The position numbers and the translations under genes were made by a program. From positions 496,001 through 560,000 of the forward strand of contig NZ_QARE02000001.1 of assembly GCF_003052515.2 (NCBI RefSeq): a stretch of 64,000 nucleotides of DNA, read 5' to 3'. Shown piece after piece: positions 54,976-64,000 of the stretch (within the stretch, counting starts at the first letter, position 1; every line of letters begins with the position of its first letter). This DNA is from Pseudomonas sp. RIT409. Its GTDB lineage: Bacteria; Pseudomonadota; Gammaproteobacteria; Pseudomonadales; Pseudomonadaceae. The notes under the pieces are model-generated. The model searched no databases. It was not told where the DNA came from and worked only from the letters and a program-made list of their open reading frames with translations.

Positions 54976-55899
54976 ATGTCTCGAATTTTCGATGTTGATA
55001 CCAACCTCTGGCGCACATTCAAGTCGGTCAGCGAAACCCGGAGCATCACTCGCTCTTCCGCTGTGCTGTGCAAGACGCCACCGGCCATCAGCATGCAAAT
55101 CAAAAAACTGGAAGAACTGCTCGACCTGCAGTTGTTCATTCGGGGGGACCATGGATTCAGGCTGACGCCCATCGGCGAAGAAGTTCTCATGACCGCCGAG
55201 AAGATCCTGACCATGAACGACAACCTGTTCAGGCTCAAGGACAAGGTCAACTCCTACGAATTACGTCTTGGATTACCCGATGACTATTCTCTGTTCTTTC
55301 TCCACGACATCATCCGCGCGCTGAACACGCTCGAACCGACGATCCACCTGAACGTCACCTGCAAGACGTCGCAACTGCTGATCACCGATGTCGAACACGG
55401 GAATCTGGATCTGGTGATCATCGCCACACCCGAAGGGCAAACCCTCGCCAACGCGGAGCACATTCGCTACGAGGAACTGAACTGGATCGGTGACCAATCC
55501 CTGATGCAACCCGGGCAACCCCTGCCGTTGGTGCATTTTCCCGAAGGCTGCATTTGCCGCGAGATTTCGGTGAACGCGCTGCGCATGGCCGGGATCGAAG
55601 CGCGTGTGAGCTTCAGTTCCGATTCGAACTTCTCGGTGTTCAACGCCATCAATGCCGGTGCTGGCATCGGCTTGAGCGAGCGCTCGCTGATTCCGAAAAC
55701 CACGCCGATCATCGACAGCCCACTACTGCCTTCACTGCCGCGCATCGAGCTGCGCACGGTGGCCAACTACGAACGCATCCCGCGCTTCACCCTCTCTCAG
55801 GTGTCCGCCAAGATCCAAGGCGCCATCAACGAGGCCTGCGAGGCACTCAATGCCGCGCGGGATGAACCCGAACTGCGCCTGCGCCAGCACCAGGTTTAA
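54976..55899 (+). CDS. LysR-family regulator following the biosynthetic operon
   Basis: A 307-residue LysR protein (NLWRTFKSVSETRSITRSSA, TPPAISMQIKKLEELLDLQL, GFRLTPIGEEVL). It lies 258 bp after the diiron oxidase on the same strand. A role in control of the cluster is inferred from position and from the operator-like site at 48634-48660. Confidence 0.88.
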   Translation: MSRIFDVDTNLWRTFKSVSETRSITRSSAVLCKTPPAISMQIKKLEELLDLQLFIRGDHGFRLTPIGEEVLMTAEKILTMNDNLFRLKDKVNSYELRLGLPDDYSLFFLHDIIRALNTLEPTIHLNVTCKTSQLLITDVEHGNLDLVIIATPEGQTLANAEHIRYEELNWIGDQSLMQPGQPLPLVHFPEGCICREISVNALRMAGIEARVSFSSDSNFSVFNAINAGAGIGLSERSLIPKTTPIIDSPLLPSLPRIELRTVANYERIPRFTLSQVSAKIQGAINEACEALNAARDEPELRLRQHQV

Positions 55900-55985
55900 G
55901 ACCTTCCACACATTCATCACGTCGCGCGACATGCGGCCGCCGAAACCTGAGCAAATGAGGATAGTATGTAAACCGTCATGAAATC

Positions 55986-56015
55986 CGCCGCCACTTGCGG
56001 CGCCTTTCCTTTTCT
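55986..56015 (+). terminator. Terminator after the LysR gene
   Basis: CGCCGC (55986-55991) and GCGGCG (55997-56002) stem with 5-base loop, then CCTTTCCTTTTCT. Confidence 0.7.
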
Positions 56016-56057
56016 GCCCAAGGCTGTCTGTCCGCAGCCACTCCGGAGCGTTCGATC

Positions 56058-56312
56058 ATGTCTGAAGTCACCTTGTACACCACCCAAACCTGCCCCTACT
56101 GCGTAGCGGCGAAAAACCTGCTCAAGGCCAAGGGCGTGAGTTACCGCGAGATCAATGTCCAAGCCTCGATGGAACAGCGCAGCATCATGATGGAACGCAG
56201 CGGTCGCCGGACCGTGCCGCAGATTTTCATCGGTGAGCACCACGTCGGCGGATTCGATGACATGGCTTTGCTCGAACGCAAAGGCGAACTGGATGCGCTG
56301 TTGGCGGCTTGA
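56058..56312 (+). CDS. grxC: Glutaredoxin
   Basis: An 84-residue GrxC with the CPYC active site (TCPYCVAAKNLL) and the conserved TVPQIFIGEHHVGGFDDM. It reduces protein disulfides with glutathione. ATG at 56058 with GGAG upstream. Low-molecular-weight redox partner of many enzymes. Confidence 0.96.
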   Translation: MSEVTLYTTQTCPYCVAAKNLLKAKGVSYREINVQASMEQRSIMMERSGRRTVPQIFIGEHHVGGFDDMALLERKGELDALLAA

Positions 56313-56333
56313 CGGATAAGCGATGGCAGCCCT

Positions 56334-56368
56334 CGCTGTTGGCGTGCGGGTAAGACGCCAACAGCGTC
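56334..56368. terminator. Terminator between grxC and mmsB
   Basis: CGCTGTTGGCGT (56334-56345) and ACGCCAACAGCG (56355-56366): 12-bp perfect stem, 9-base loop, then TCTT. Serves convergent genes. Confidence 0.75.
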
Positions 56369-56381
56369 TTCGGCCGAACGG

Positions 56382-57269
56382 CTAATCCTTCTTCAAATAG
56401 CCCTCGATCACTGCCGAGAAGTCCTTCCCGCCATCTCCGCGCAGGCTCATGGCCTGGTAGAGCTGCTGTGCCAGCGCACCCAGAATCACGGGCTGTTTCA
56501 CCGCCTTGGCGGCATCGGTGGCCAGCCCGAGATCCTTGAGCATCAACTCCGCGCCGAAGCCTCCGGTGTATCCACGCGAAGCCGGGGCAGTGTCGACGAC
56601 GCCCGGCCAGGGGTTGTACATCTCCGAGCTCCAGCAGCGGCCCGTCGAACTGTTGATGATGCTTGCCAGCACGCCGGTATCGATACCCAGGCGATCGCCC
56701 AGCGCCATGGCTTCGGCGACGCCGATCATGGAAATGCCCAACAGCATGTTGTTGCAGATCTTGGCGATCTGCCCGGTGCCGACATGGCCGCAGTGCACGA
56801 TGTTGCGCCCCATCTGCGCGAGGACCGGCTTGAGGACGGTGTAGTGTTCAAGGCTGGCACCGACCATAAAGGTCAGGGTTCCGGCCTGAGCACCACCGGT
56901 CCCCCCGGACACCGGGGCGTCGCCCACCACCACACCCTGCTTGGCCGCCGCCGTCGCCACGTCACGAATGGTCTGTGGATCGATGGTGCTGCAATCCACC
57001 GCGGGTACTCCGGCTGAAATCCCCGCCAGTACGCCGTCGTCATTCAAATAGACCGCTCTGACGTGTGCAGCCGCCGGCAACATGGTGATGACCATCTCCG
57101 CACCTTGTGCAGCGTGTTTAGGCGATTCGCTGATGCGACTGCCCAATTCGGCGAGTTCGGCCAGCACCTGCTTGTTGAGGTCGAACAGGTGCAACTGATG
57201 CCCGGCCCGGATGAGGTTGCGCGCCATTGGCGCCCCCATGTTGCCCAGACCGATGAATGCGATTTTCAT
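56382..57269 (-). CDS. mmsB: 3-hydroxyisobutyrate dehydrogenase
   Basis: A 295-residue enzyme (GLGNMGAPMA nucleotide site, DAPVSGGTGGAQAGTL substrate loop and active lysine in GQIAKICNN). It oxidises 3-hydroxyisobutyrate to methylmalonate semialdehyde in valine degradation. Downstream of mmsA, with a REP pair between them. Confidence 0.95.
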   Translation of the reverse strand: MKIAFIGLGNMGAPMARNLIRAGHQLHLFDLNKQVLAELAELGSRISESPKHAAQGAEMVITMLPAAAHVRAVYLNDDGVLAGISAGVPAVDCSTIDPQTIRDVATAAAKQGVVVGDAPVSGGTGGAQAGTLTFMVGASLEHYTVLKPVLAQMGRNIVHCGHVGTGQIAKICNNMLLGISMIGVAEAMALGDRLGIDTGVLASIINSSTGRCWSSEMYNPWPGVVDTAPASRGYTGGFGAELMLKDLGLATDAAKAVKQPVILGALAQQLYQAMSLRGDGGKDFSAVIEGYLKKD

Positions 57270-57302
57270 GGTGTTTTCCTTTTCAGCTTCAAGGGCACCG
57301 CC

Positions 57303-57392
57303 TGTAGGAGCGCGCTTGCCCGCGAATGCATTCGTTCAGACACCTCCTCGTTATCTGACCCGACGCGTTCGCGGGCAAGCGCGCTCCTACAA
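57303..57392. repeat. REP inverted pair between mmsA and mmsB
   Basis: TGTAGGAGCGCGCTTGCCCG at the left and CGGGCAAGCGCGCTCCTACA at the right, inside the mmsA-mmsB gap, where it may protect or end part of the transcript. Confidence 0.85.
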
Positions 57393-57419
57393 GGGGTGCG
57401 TTAATCGCGCGTGATTGCC

Positions 57420-58946
57420 TTAACGCAAATTGATCGTCGTGTTCACGCCGTCATTCACGCTGTCGTCATCGAACCAACGGCTGGTGACGGTCTTGGTCTG
57501 AGTGTAGAACTGCACCACCTGTTTGCCGTAAGGCCCCAAGTCGCCGAGCTTGGAACCCCGGGAACCGGTGAAGCTGAAAAACGGCACCGGCACCGGAATG
57601 GGAATGTTGATGCCCACTTGGCCCACGTCGATTTCATTCTGGAATTTACGCGCCGCAGCGCCGCTCTGAGTGAACAGCCCAACGCCATTGCCGAACGGGT
57701 TGGCATTCACCAGCTCGATGGCCTGATCCAACGTGTCGACTTCAATGACGGACAACACCGGGCCGAAAATTTCCTGGGTATAAATCTGCATCTGGGTCGA
57801 CACACCGGTGAACAAGGTAGGGCCGACGAAATTGCCGTCTTCGTACCCAGCCACTTCGATGGCCCGGCCATCAAGCTCCAGCGTAGCCCCTTCGCGGATG
57901 CCACTGTCGATCAGGTCGAGAATCCGCTGCTTCGCACGTTTGGAAATCACCGGCCCGACATCGGTGCCCGGCTCGCTTCCAGCGTTGACCTTGAGCTTCT
58001 GTGCCAACGCTTTGAGGTCCGGAGTCCACTGCCTGGCTGCTCCAACCAGCACCACCACCGAGGTTGCCATGCAGCGCTGCCCTGCCGCGCCGAAACCGGC
58101 GCCCACCAGTGCGTTGAGCGTTTGCTCGCGATTGGCATCCGGGAGCACGACTGCATGGTTCTTCGCGCCCATCATGGATTGCACGCGCTTGCCGTGTTGA
58201 CCGGCCAGGTCATAGACATGGGTGCCCACTGCGGTCGAGCCGACGAATGAAACGGCTTTGATGTCCTTGTGGGTACAGATGGCATCGACCACCGCTTTGC
58301 CCCCGTGGACGACATTTAATACGCCCGCTGGTACACCTGCCTCGACGGCCAATTCGACCAAAAGCATGGTCGACATCGGATCCTGCTCGGAGGGCTTGAG
58401 CACGAAGGTGTTGCCGCAAGCGATGGCCATGGGGAACATCCACAGCGGAATCATGGCTGGGAAATTGAACGGGGTGATGCCCGCGCAGACGCCGATGGGC
58501 TGGCGCAGCGTGTAAGTGTCGACGCCGCCGGCCACGTTTTCGGCGAACTCGCCCATTTGCAACGTGCCGATGGAGCAGGCGTGCTCCACCACCTCCAGGC
58601 CGCGAAAAATATCCCCCTCGGCGTCGGCGAGGGTCTTGCCCTGTTCGGCGCTGAGCACGCTGGCGATCCGCTTGGAGTGTTCGCGAATCAGCGCCTGCAA
58701 CCTGAGCATGATGCGCATCCGGGCCCCGATGGGGGTGTCGCGCCAGGTCTTGAACGCCTGCTGTGCCGACGCCACGGCAGCGTCGACTTCCGCTGGAGTG
58801 GCGAAGGGGACTTTGGCGAGGACTTCCTGTGTTGCAGGGTTGACCACGTCCAGCCATTCACTCGTCTGCGATTCGACCCACTCGCCGCCGATCAGCATCT
58901 TCACGCGGGCGACAGTCGTATTGTTTTTGTTGAGGGACACGTTCAT
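57420..58946 (-). CDS. mmsA: Methylmalonate-semialdehyde dehydrogenase
   Basis: A 508-residue ALDH-family enzyme (MNVSLNKNNTTVARVKMLIG). Catalytic cysteine in GFGAAGQRCMATS, NAD site VGSTAVGTHVYD, CoA-type dehydrogenase. Converts methylmalonate semialdehyde to propionyl-CoA. Start 58946 with GGAG 8 bp upstream. Upstream are an MHS transporter and LysR. Confidence 0.95.
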   Translation of the reverse strand: MNVSLNKNNTTVARVKMLIGGEWVESQTSEWLDVVNPATQEVLAKVPFATPAEVDAAVASAQQAFKTWRDTPIGARMRIMLRLQALIREHSKRIASVLSAEQGKTLADAEGDIFRGLEVVEHACSIGTLQMGEFAENVAGGVDTYTLRQPIGVCAGITPFNFPAMIPLWMFPMAIACGNTFVLKPSEQDPMSTMLLVELAVEAGVPAGVLNVVHGGKAVVDAICTHKDIKAVSFVGSTAVGTHVYDLAGQHGKRVQSMMGAKNHAVVLPDANREQTLNALVGAGFGAAGQRCMATSVVVLVGAARQWTPDLKALAQKLKVNAGSEPGTDVGPVISKRAKQRILDLIDSGIREGATLELDGRAIEVAGYEDGNFVGPTLFTGVSTQMQIYTQEIFGPVLSVIEVDTLDQAIELVNANPFGNGVGLFTQSGAAARKFQNEIDVGQVGINIPIPVPVPFFSFTGSRGSKLGDLGPYGKQVVQFYTQTKTVTSRWFDDDSVNDGVNTTINLR

Positions 58947-59070
58947 TGCAGGTTCTCCATTCGAAGCGACGTCCTGTTCGTGACGTCGCGTGCCTCGTTC
59001 GAGCCGTCCAGCGGGCAGGGGCTTCAAGGCTCACCACTGCCCCACCGTGCAGCCACGGGTAAGGGGTGCT

Positions 59071-60402
59071 TCAGACCAGGCGATGACGAGCGGGATCGCG
59101 CTTCATCAGGGCAGTGCAGACCAGCGCCACCAGTGCCATGGCGATCAGATAAACGATGACGTAACGAGGGCTGCCATCGCCCATCGCCAGTAATTGGGTG
59201 GCAATCATGGGCGCGAAACCGCCGCCCAGCACACCGGCCAACTGCACCGACACCGAGATGCCGCTGTAGCGGATTTCAGCGGGGTACTGCCGGGCAAAGA
59301 GCAGCGATTCCGGGGCATACAGGATCGGAAACACCACGCCAACAGCCAGCACCATCGCCCACCACACCAGGACGGGGTCGCGTGTGCCGAGCATGGCGAA
59401 GAAGGGGTAGACAAAGGCGCAAAGCAGCAACAGCCCCGTGAAATAGAGACGCTTCTGACCGACCCGGTCGGAGATGTGCCCGCACAAGGGCATGGTCACC
59501 AGCGACAGCGCCGCCCCGGCGGTGATTGCGCCCAGGACGTCGGCGCGGGGAATCTGCAGTTGGTTGGCGGCATACGCCAGCGCGAACGTCACCGACATGT
59601 AGAACCACGCATTCTCCGCAGTGCGCGCGCCGATGATGGTCAGGGTTTCCTTCGGGTGATCGCGGAACACCTTGAACAGCGGCACCTTGACCGCAATGTT
59701 GGCTTTCTTCAACTTCTCGAAATCAGGGGATTCGGGCACCTTCATGCGGATCAGCCAGCCAACCCCGAGCAATGCGACGCTGGCCAGAAACGGAATGCGC
59801 CAGCCCCAGCTCAGCATGTCGGCTTCCGGCAGCCTGGCGACCAGCGCCATTGCCAGTGACGCCAGCACCAGCCCCGCACCCACGCCGGTTTGCGGCAGGC
59901 TGCCATAGAAGCCCTTCTTGCCTTCGGGCGCATGCTCGACCGCCATCAGCACCGCGCCGCCCCACTCGCCGCCGACTGCCATGCCCTGCAGAAAACGCAT
60001 CGCCACCAGAATCACAGCCGCCCAGTAGCCAATCTGTTGATAGGTGGGAATCAAGCCGATGATGATGGTGGGAATCCCCATCAGCATCAGGGTGAACAGC
60101 AGCATCGATTTGCGGCCGATTCTGTCGCCAAAGTGGCCAAACACAATGCCGCCCAATGGCCGTCCGAGAAAACCCACCGCGTAAGTGGCGAACGCTGCCA
60201 GCACGCCGATGATCGGGTCCAGTGCCGGAAAAAAGATCTTGTTGAAAATCAGAGCGGCCGCGGTGCCGTACAGGAAAAAGTCATACCACTCGATGGTGGT
60301 GCCTGCCATGCTCGCCGCACCGGCAAGCCGATAGGCCTTGGTCTTTTGACGGGCAGCGCTGGCATCGAGTGCGCCGGCGTTCGCCGTAATAGCGTTCTTC
60401 AT
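59071..60402 (-). CDS. MHS-family metabolite:H+ symporter
   Basis: A 443-residue MFS protein of the metabolite:H+ symporter group (TTIEWYDFFLYGTAAALIFN at TM1, GRPLGGIVFGHFGDRIGRKS between TM2 and TM3, RFLQGMAVGGEWGGAVLMAVE). It is on the same strand as mmsA-mmsB and may import a branched-chain or hydroxy-acid substrate. Confidence 0.9.
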   Translation of the reverse strand: MKNAITANAGALDASAARQKTKAYRLAGAASMAGTTIEWYDFFLYGTAAALIFNKIFFPALDPIIGVLAAFATYAVGFLGRPLGGIVFGHFGDRIGRKSMLLFTLMLMGIPTIIIGLIPTYQQIGYWAAVILVAMRFLQGMAVGGEWGGAVLMAVEHAPEGKKGFYGSLPQTGVGAGLVLASLAMALVARLPEADMLSWGWRIPFLASVALLGVGWLIRMKVPESPDFEKLKKANIAVKVPLFKVFRDHPKETLTIIGARTAENAWFYMSVTFALAYAANQLQIPRADVLGAITAGAALSLVTMPLCGHISDRVGQKRLYFTGLLLLCAFVYPFFAMLGTRDPVLVWWAMVLAVGVVFPILYAPESLLFARQYPAEIRYSGISVSVQLAGVLGGGFAPMIATQLLAMGDGSPRYVIVYLIAMALVALVCTALMKRDPARHRLV

Positions 60403-60490
60403 AAACTCCTCCGCTTATTTATTGTTGTGCAGGGTGTTATGGCGTGTGGGTGTGTCGGTTGAGGGGTGAGTCTCCGGTTTGATTGAACAC

Positions 60491-60582
60491 TGCAGGCGCG
60501 CGCTTGCCCGCGCAGGGTCCGTACGGGCGATACAGATGTACTGGATGTAGCCACGTCATTCGAGGGCAAGCGCACTCCGACG
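60491..60582. repeat. Degenerate REP pair
   Basis: TGCAGGCGCGCGCTTGCCCG and the decayed mirror GAGGGCAAGCGCACTCC. Confidence 0.65.
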
Positions 60583-60663
60583 TAAGTAGATTCGCGTTAT
60601 AGCCCGCTTCGAAGTATAGATGTGCAAACTTCTAACAAGAACGCACATAAAAGCAGGTCCAAC

Positions 60664-61611
60664 ATGCAAAAAAGCATCACGTCTCTGAGCGCACTGAACT
60701 GGGATGACTTGAAGTTTTTTCTGGAAGTGGCGCGCACGCGTAAAGCCAGCTCGGCAGCCAAACGGCTGGGGGTGGACTACACCACGGTGTCGCGACGCAT
60801 CAACTCGCTGGAAGCCTCTCTCGGCACCTTGCTGTTCGAAAAGTCGCGCAACAACGGCTTCGTGCTGACCGCCGAGGGTCAGCGTCTGCTGAGCTCGGCA
60901 GAGTCCATCGAAAGCACCCTGCACATCGCTTGCGAACAGGTCTCAGGCTCCGGCGTCGCATTGTCCGGGCATGTGCGCATGGGCTGCACCGAAGGGTTCG
61001 GCAGCTTTTTCATCACCCCGCAGCTCAGCCATTTCATCGACCTCTACCCTGCCATCTCGGTGGATATTCTGCCGCTGCCGCACTTCATCAGCCTGTCCAA
61101 GCGCGAAGCAGACATTGTCATCGCCCTGGAGCGCCCCGAACATGGCCCTTACGTCTGTTGCAAACTGTGCGACTACACCCTGCGGCTGTACGCGACGCGG
61201 GAATACCTCGATGCCCACCGCCCCATCCAACGCGTTGAGGATCTGGCCGATCACCCCTTCATCAGTTATGTCGACGACCTGGCGTTCAGCTCCGAACTGC
61301 TCTACCTGAATAACCTGGTGCCCGCAGCGCACGCCCATTTGCGCAGTACCAGCGTCATCGCCCAGTACGTCGCCGCGCTGCAAGGCCGAGCGTTGGCAAT
61401 CCTGCCCTGCTTCCTCGCCGCGCAAAACCCGCGATTGCTCCCGGTGCTGGAAAGCGATGTCAGCATCACGCGGCAATTCTGGATGTACTGCCGGGAAGAT
61501 TTGAGGAAGCTCAAGCGGATTACCCTGCTGTGGGATTACATCCGAGGGGTGACCGAACAGAATCAGGCGTTTTTGCTGGGGAGTACGAAGGTGATGACGT
61601 TTATCGACTAA
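60664..61611 (+). CDS. LysR-family regulator
   Basis: A 315-residue LysR protein (LNWDDLKFFLEVARTRKASS, AAKRLGVDYTTVSRRINSLE). Divergent from the MHS transporter and mmsAB, so it probably regulates them. Typical Pseudomonas mmsAB is governed by an AraC-type MmsR, not seen here. ATG 60664 chosen over an upstream start at 60622 because the HTH then sits at the usual position. Confidence 0.88.
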   Translation: MQKSITSLSALNWDDLKFFLEVARTRKASSAAKRLGVDYTTVSRRINSLEASLGTLLFEKSRNNGFVLTAEGQRLLSSAESIESTLHIACEQVSGSGVALSGHVRMGCTEGFGSFFITPQLSHFIDLYPAISVDILPLPHFISLSKREADIVIALERPEHGPYVCCKLCDYTLRLYATREYLDAHRPIQRVEDLADHPFISYVDDLAFSSELLYLNNLVPAAHAHLRSTSVIAQYVAALQGRALAILPCFLAAQNPRLLPVLESDVSITRQFWMYCREDLRKLKRITLLWDYIRGVTEQNQAFLLGSTKVMTFID

Positions 61612-61956
61612 CCCGGTAGGAACGGGTTTGCCCGCGAAGGGCCGGCACACAGGGCGAAAATGTATCAGGCAGGCGAGCGCAGTCGCGGGCAAGCGCGCGC
61701 CCCTACATGGGCGTGAATGTCTAGATCGCACCTCGCCACCATAGTTTAGAAATCTCTGAACTATGCATTTGAGCTTTACTATTTTTTCCGCTCACGGGGC
61801 GAACCTAACATCCCCCTCAACAAGGAGCCCGTCCAGTAAGAGACCCGGCCCGAAGATTGCCTTTTCAGTTGTGACTGCCGTTGTATCCCGTTCCGGCCCG
61901 CGCCGCGGCGGAGCCATGTCTTGAGTCGCGCTTGATGCAATCTTTGGGGACGTTCG
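61612..61956. other. 345-bp gap holding a REP pair and the promoter of the next operon
   Basis: A REP pair lies at 61615-61707. The rest must contain the promoter for the isomerase-oxygenase operon; no gene. Confidence 0.5.
61615..61707. repeat. REP inverted pair
   Basis: GGTAGGAACGGGTTTGCCCG at the left, CGGGCAAGCGCGCGCCCCTAC at the right. Confidence 0.75.
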
Positions 61957-62808
61957 ATGAAACTGGAAATCTTCCGCACGATGTGGGGCTACACCGCCAG
62001 CAAGGCTCAGGCGCTCGATGAGCTGCTGGACGCCGGCTTCGACGGCATGGAAGCGCGTCTGCCGTTGACGCCGGTCGAACGCGCGGAATTCAGTGCTTTC
62101 CTGCGGGCCAACCAACTGCCGTACATCGCCACCGTTTTCACCGCCTATGACGTGCTCCCCGAGCAGTCGGCCACCGTCACCGAGCACCTGAACGACCTTG
62201 AAAAGAAGCTCGCTTGGTCCAGCGAACTGGCACCGCGCTTCGTCAACGTACTGGCCGGTAATGACCGCTGGCAGTTACCGCAGCAAGTCGAGTTCTTTGG
62301 CCAGGCGCTTGAACTGGCGCGCAAGCACGGCCAGCCCGTCACCTTCGAGACTCACCGCGCCCGCTCGCTGTTCAACCCGTGGGTCACGCTTGAACTGATC
62401 CGCCAGTTGCCCGACCTGCGCTTTACCAGCGACATCAGCCACTGGATCGTCACCTGCGAGCGGCTGCTCGACGACCCGGAAGACGACTTGAGCGCCTTCG
62501 TCGAACGCGTTCATCACATTCAAGCCCGGGTCGGCTACGACCAGGGTCCGCAAGTGCCGCACCCTGCCGCCCCCGAACGCGCCGCCGAGCTCGCGTTCCA
62601 TCAGCAGCACTGGGAGGCGGTCTGGAAATCCCAACAGGCGCGGGGCTATGAAGCCACGACGCTGACTCCGGAATTCGGCGCAGACGGTTATCTCCATCAC
62701 CTGCCCTTCACCAACGTCCCGGTGGCCGATCTTTGGTCGCTGAACACCTGGATGGGCCAAGCCGAGCGAGAGCACTTTCAGCGCTTCATCCACACAACAA
62801 GCCGATAA
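61957..62808 (+). CDS. Sugar-phosphate isomerase/epimerase-like TIM-barrel protein
   Basis: A 283-residue AP_endonuc_2-type barrel. [38 protein letters not shown], metal-site E in [13 protein letters not shown] and H in [14 protein letters not shown]. Usually metal-dependent isomerases; the substrate is unknown. It precedes the oxygenase gene by 14 bp. Confidence 0.82.
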   Translation: MKLEIFRTMWGYTASKAQALDELLDAGFDGMEARLPLTPVERAEFSAFLRANQLPYIATVFTAYDVLPEQSATVTEHLNDLEKKLAWSSELAPRFVNVLAGNDRWQLPQQVEFFGQALELARKHGQPVTFETHRARSLFNPWVTLELIRQLPDLRFTSDISHWIVTCERLLDDPEDDLSAFVERVHHIQARVGYDQGPQVPHPAAPERAAELAFHQQHWEAVWKSQQARGYEATTLTPEFGADGYLHHLPFTNVPVADLWSLNTWMGQAEREHFQRFIHTTSR

Positions 62809-62822
62809 GGAGCGTTTCCGCC

Positions 62823-63899
62823 ATGGTTGATCAGTCTCGCCCGGATGCCGCAGCAGCCGAACCCAGGGTCGCCAACTTCAACAGCATTCCGGTGGTGGAC
62901 ATCGCCGGCCTGTACAGCGCCGACATTGCCGATCGTCAGGCCGTGGCCGACGAGCTGGGCAAGGCCGCTCGGGAGGTCGGCTTCCTCTACGTCAAGAATC
63001 ACGGTATCGACCCAGCGTTGATCGCCGGACTGCGTCAGGCGGCCAAAGACCTGTTCGCCCAGTCCCTCGACTACAAGATGCAGCATTACATCGGCACATC
63101 CCGCAGCCACAAAGGCTTCGTGCCCGAGGGCGAAGAGGTGTATGCCAAAGGCAAGCCGGATCACAAGGAAGCCTTCGACATCGGGTTCGAGGTAGGCGAT
63201 GAGGACCCGCTGGTGATCGCCAAAACGCCGTTGATTGGCGCCAACGAGTGGCCTGACCTGCCTGGCTTCCGTCCAGCCGTCGAAGCCTACTACGCAGCGG
63301 TCTTCGCGCTGGGCCGACGGCTGTTCGACGGCTTCGCCCTGGCGTTGGGGCTGGAAGAAGGTTACTTCGACGCGATGGTCACCCGGCCGCCGTCCAAGCT
63401 GCGTCTGATTCACTACCCCTTCGATGACGCCGCGCAGGACGCGCCCGGTATTGGTGCACACACCGATTACGAATGCTTCACCATGCTTCTGGCCGACAAG
63501 CCGGGGCTTGAAGTGATGAACGATCTGGGCCAATGGATCGATGCGCCACCGGTGGAGGGCGCCTTCGTGGTCAACATTGGCGACATGCTGGAGGTGATGA
63601 CCGCTGGTACGTTCGTTGCTACGGCTCACCGGGTACGAACGGTCAGCGAAGAACGCTATTCGTTCCCGCTGTTCTTCGCCTGCGATTTCCACACGCAGAT
63701 CAAGCCGCTGCCTCAATTCGACAACGGCAATCAGGAATATGAAGCGATCACCATTGGTGAACACATGTTCGGCCAAGCCCTGCAGACCTACCAGTACCTG
63801 CGGCGCAAGGTCGAAAGCGGCGAGCTGAAACTGTACGAAAAGGCCCGCAAGCCTTCGAGCTTCGGCCACTTGAAAAACCAGGCACAGGACGCGTCCTGA
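62823..63899 (+). CDS. Isopenicillin-N-synthase-like Fe(II)/2-oxoglutarate oxygenase
   Basis: A 358-residue DIOX_N/2OG-FeII_Oxy protein. N-terminal [20 protein letters not shown], iron ligands H-x-D in [15 protein letters not shown] and H in [10 protein letters not shown], and the R-x-S cosubstrate motif [14 protein letters not shown] precedes the ATG at 62823. It shares an operon with the isomerase-like gene. Confidence 0.9.
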   Translation: MVDQSRPDAAAAEPRVANFNSIPVVDIAGLYSADIADRQAVADELGKAAREVGFLYVKNHGIDPALIAGLRQAAKDLFAQSLDYKMQHYIGTSRSHKGFVPEGEEVYAKGKPDHKEAFDIGFEVGDEDPLVIAKTPLIGANEWPDLPGFRPAVEAYYAAVFALGRRLFDGFALALGLEEGYFDAMVTRPPSKLRLIHYPFDDAAQDAPGIGAHTDYECFTMLLADKPGLEVMNDLGQWIDAPPVEGAFVVNIGDMLEVMTAGTFVATAHRVRTVSEERYSFPLFFACDFHTQIKPLPQFDNGNQEYEAITIGEHMFGQALQTYQYLRRKVESGELKLYEKARKPSSFGHLKNQAQDAS

Positions 63900-63958
63900 T
63901 GCCCCCCAGCACCTCTCACTACACCGTGCCTTACTTTCCTGACGTGGAGTCACCGACG

Positions 63959-64000
63959 ATGCGCAACACTTTGAACACTGCTGTTCGCCTGAGCGTTCTG
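63959..64000 (+). CDS. Start of a further gene, cut by the window edge
   Basis: ATG at 63959 with GGAG 9 bp upstream opens MRNTLNTAVRLSVL, like the start of a signal peptide. The same frame also opens at 63899, overlapping the oxygenase stop (TGATG). A periplasmic binding protein of an ABC importer is plausible but unproven. Confidence 0.5.
   Translation, partial: MRNTLNTAVRLSVL

Overview
The window looks like the chromosome of a Pseudomonas of the P. fluorescens group. The genes are GC-rich, many gaps carry REP palindromes (GTAGGAGC-GCTTGCCCGCGA type), and the gene order matches what I remember of P. aeruginosa PA4493-PA4519: roxR-roxS, a SIMPL protein, the dppA/opdP/dppBCDF peptide-uptake locus, piuB-piuA-piuC with a Sel1 protein, then speC. 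Species cannot be assigned from the sequence alone. No tRNA, rRNA, CRISPR array or intact insertion sequence was seen.

Layout. 1-5 kb: glucarate/galactarate catabolism (partial gudP-like transporter, kdgD, a GntR/FCD repressor). It is interrupted by a type VI secretion cassette (hcp, a Tlde1-like L,D-transpeptidase-fold toxin and a small membrane immunity candidate) lying between two imperfect direct repeats. 5-9.6 kb: a YddA/SbmA-like ABC exporter, the RoxSR redox two-component system and a periplasmic SIMPL protein. 9.9-11.5 kb: a HET-C family protein. 11.6-24.4 kb: four dipeptide-binding proteins, an OprD-family porin and dppBCDF. 24.6-31.3 kb: iron uptake (PiuB reductase fusion, PiuA receptor, PiuC oxygenase, Sel1 protein) with Fur-like boxes. 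31.5-34.6 kb: a XaxAB/YaxAB-type binary pore-forming toxin with a third, unrecognised gene. 34.7-41.7 kb: speC, the opuC osmoprotectant transporter and prfC. 41.9-47.7 kb: a frameshifted NAD-dependent epimerase, LysR and TetR regulators, a glutathione transferase, an alpha/beta hydrolase, MdaB and a cupin. 47.8-56 kb: a PEP-mutase-family enzyme, then an apparent small-molecule biosynthetic operon (hydrolase, ThiF-like E1, MFS exporter, FeeM-like N-acyltransferase, EctB-like aminotransferase, haem-oxygenase-like diiron oxidase) followed by a LysR gene. 56-61.6 kb: grxC, valine catabolism (mmsB, mmsA), an MHS transporter and LysR. 62-64 kb: a TIM-barrel isomerase-like protein, an isopenicillin-N-synthase-like oxygenase and the start of another gene.

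The best candidates for something undescribed are the 48.7-54.7 kb biosynthetic operon and the XaxAB locus with its third gene. The direct-repeat-bracketed T6SS cassette comes next. Several accessory genes (HET-C, XaxAB) sit at breaks in an otherwise conserved gene order, as expected for insertion hot spots.
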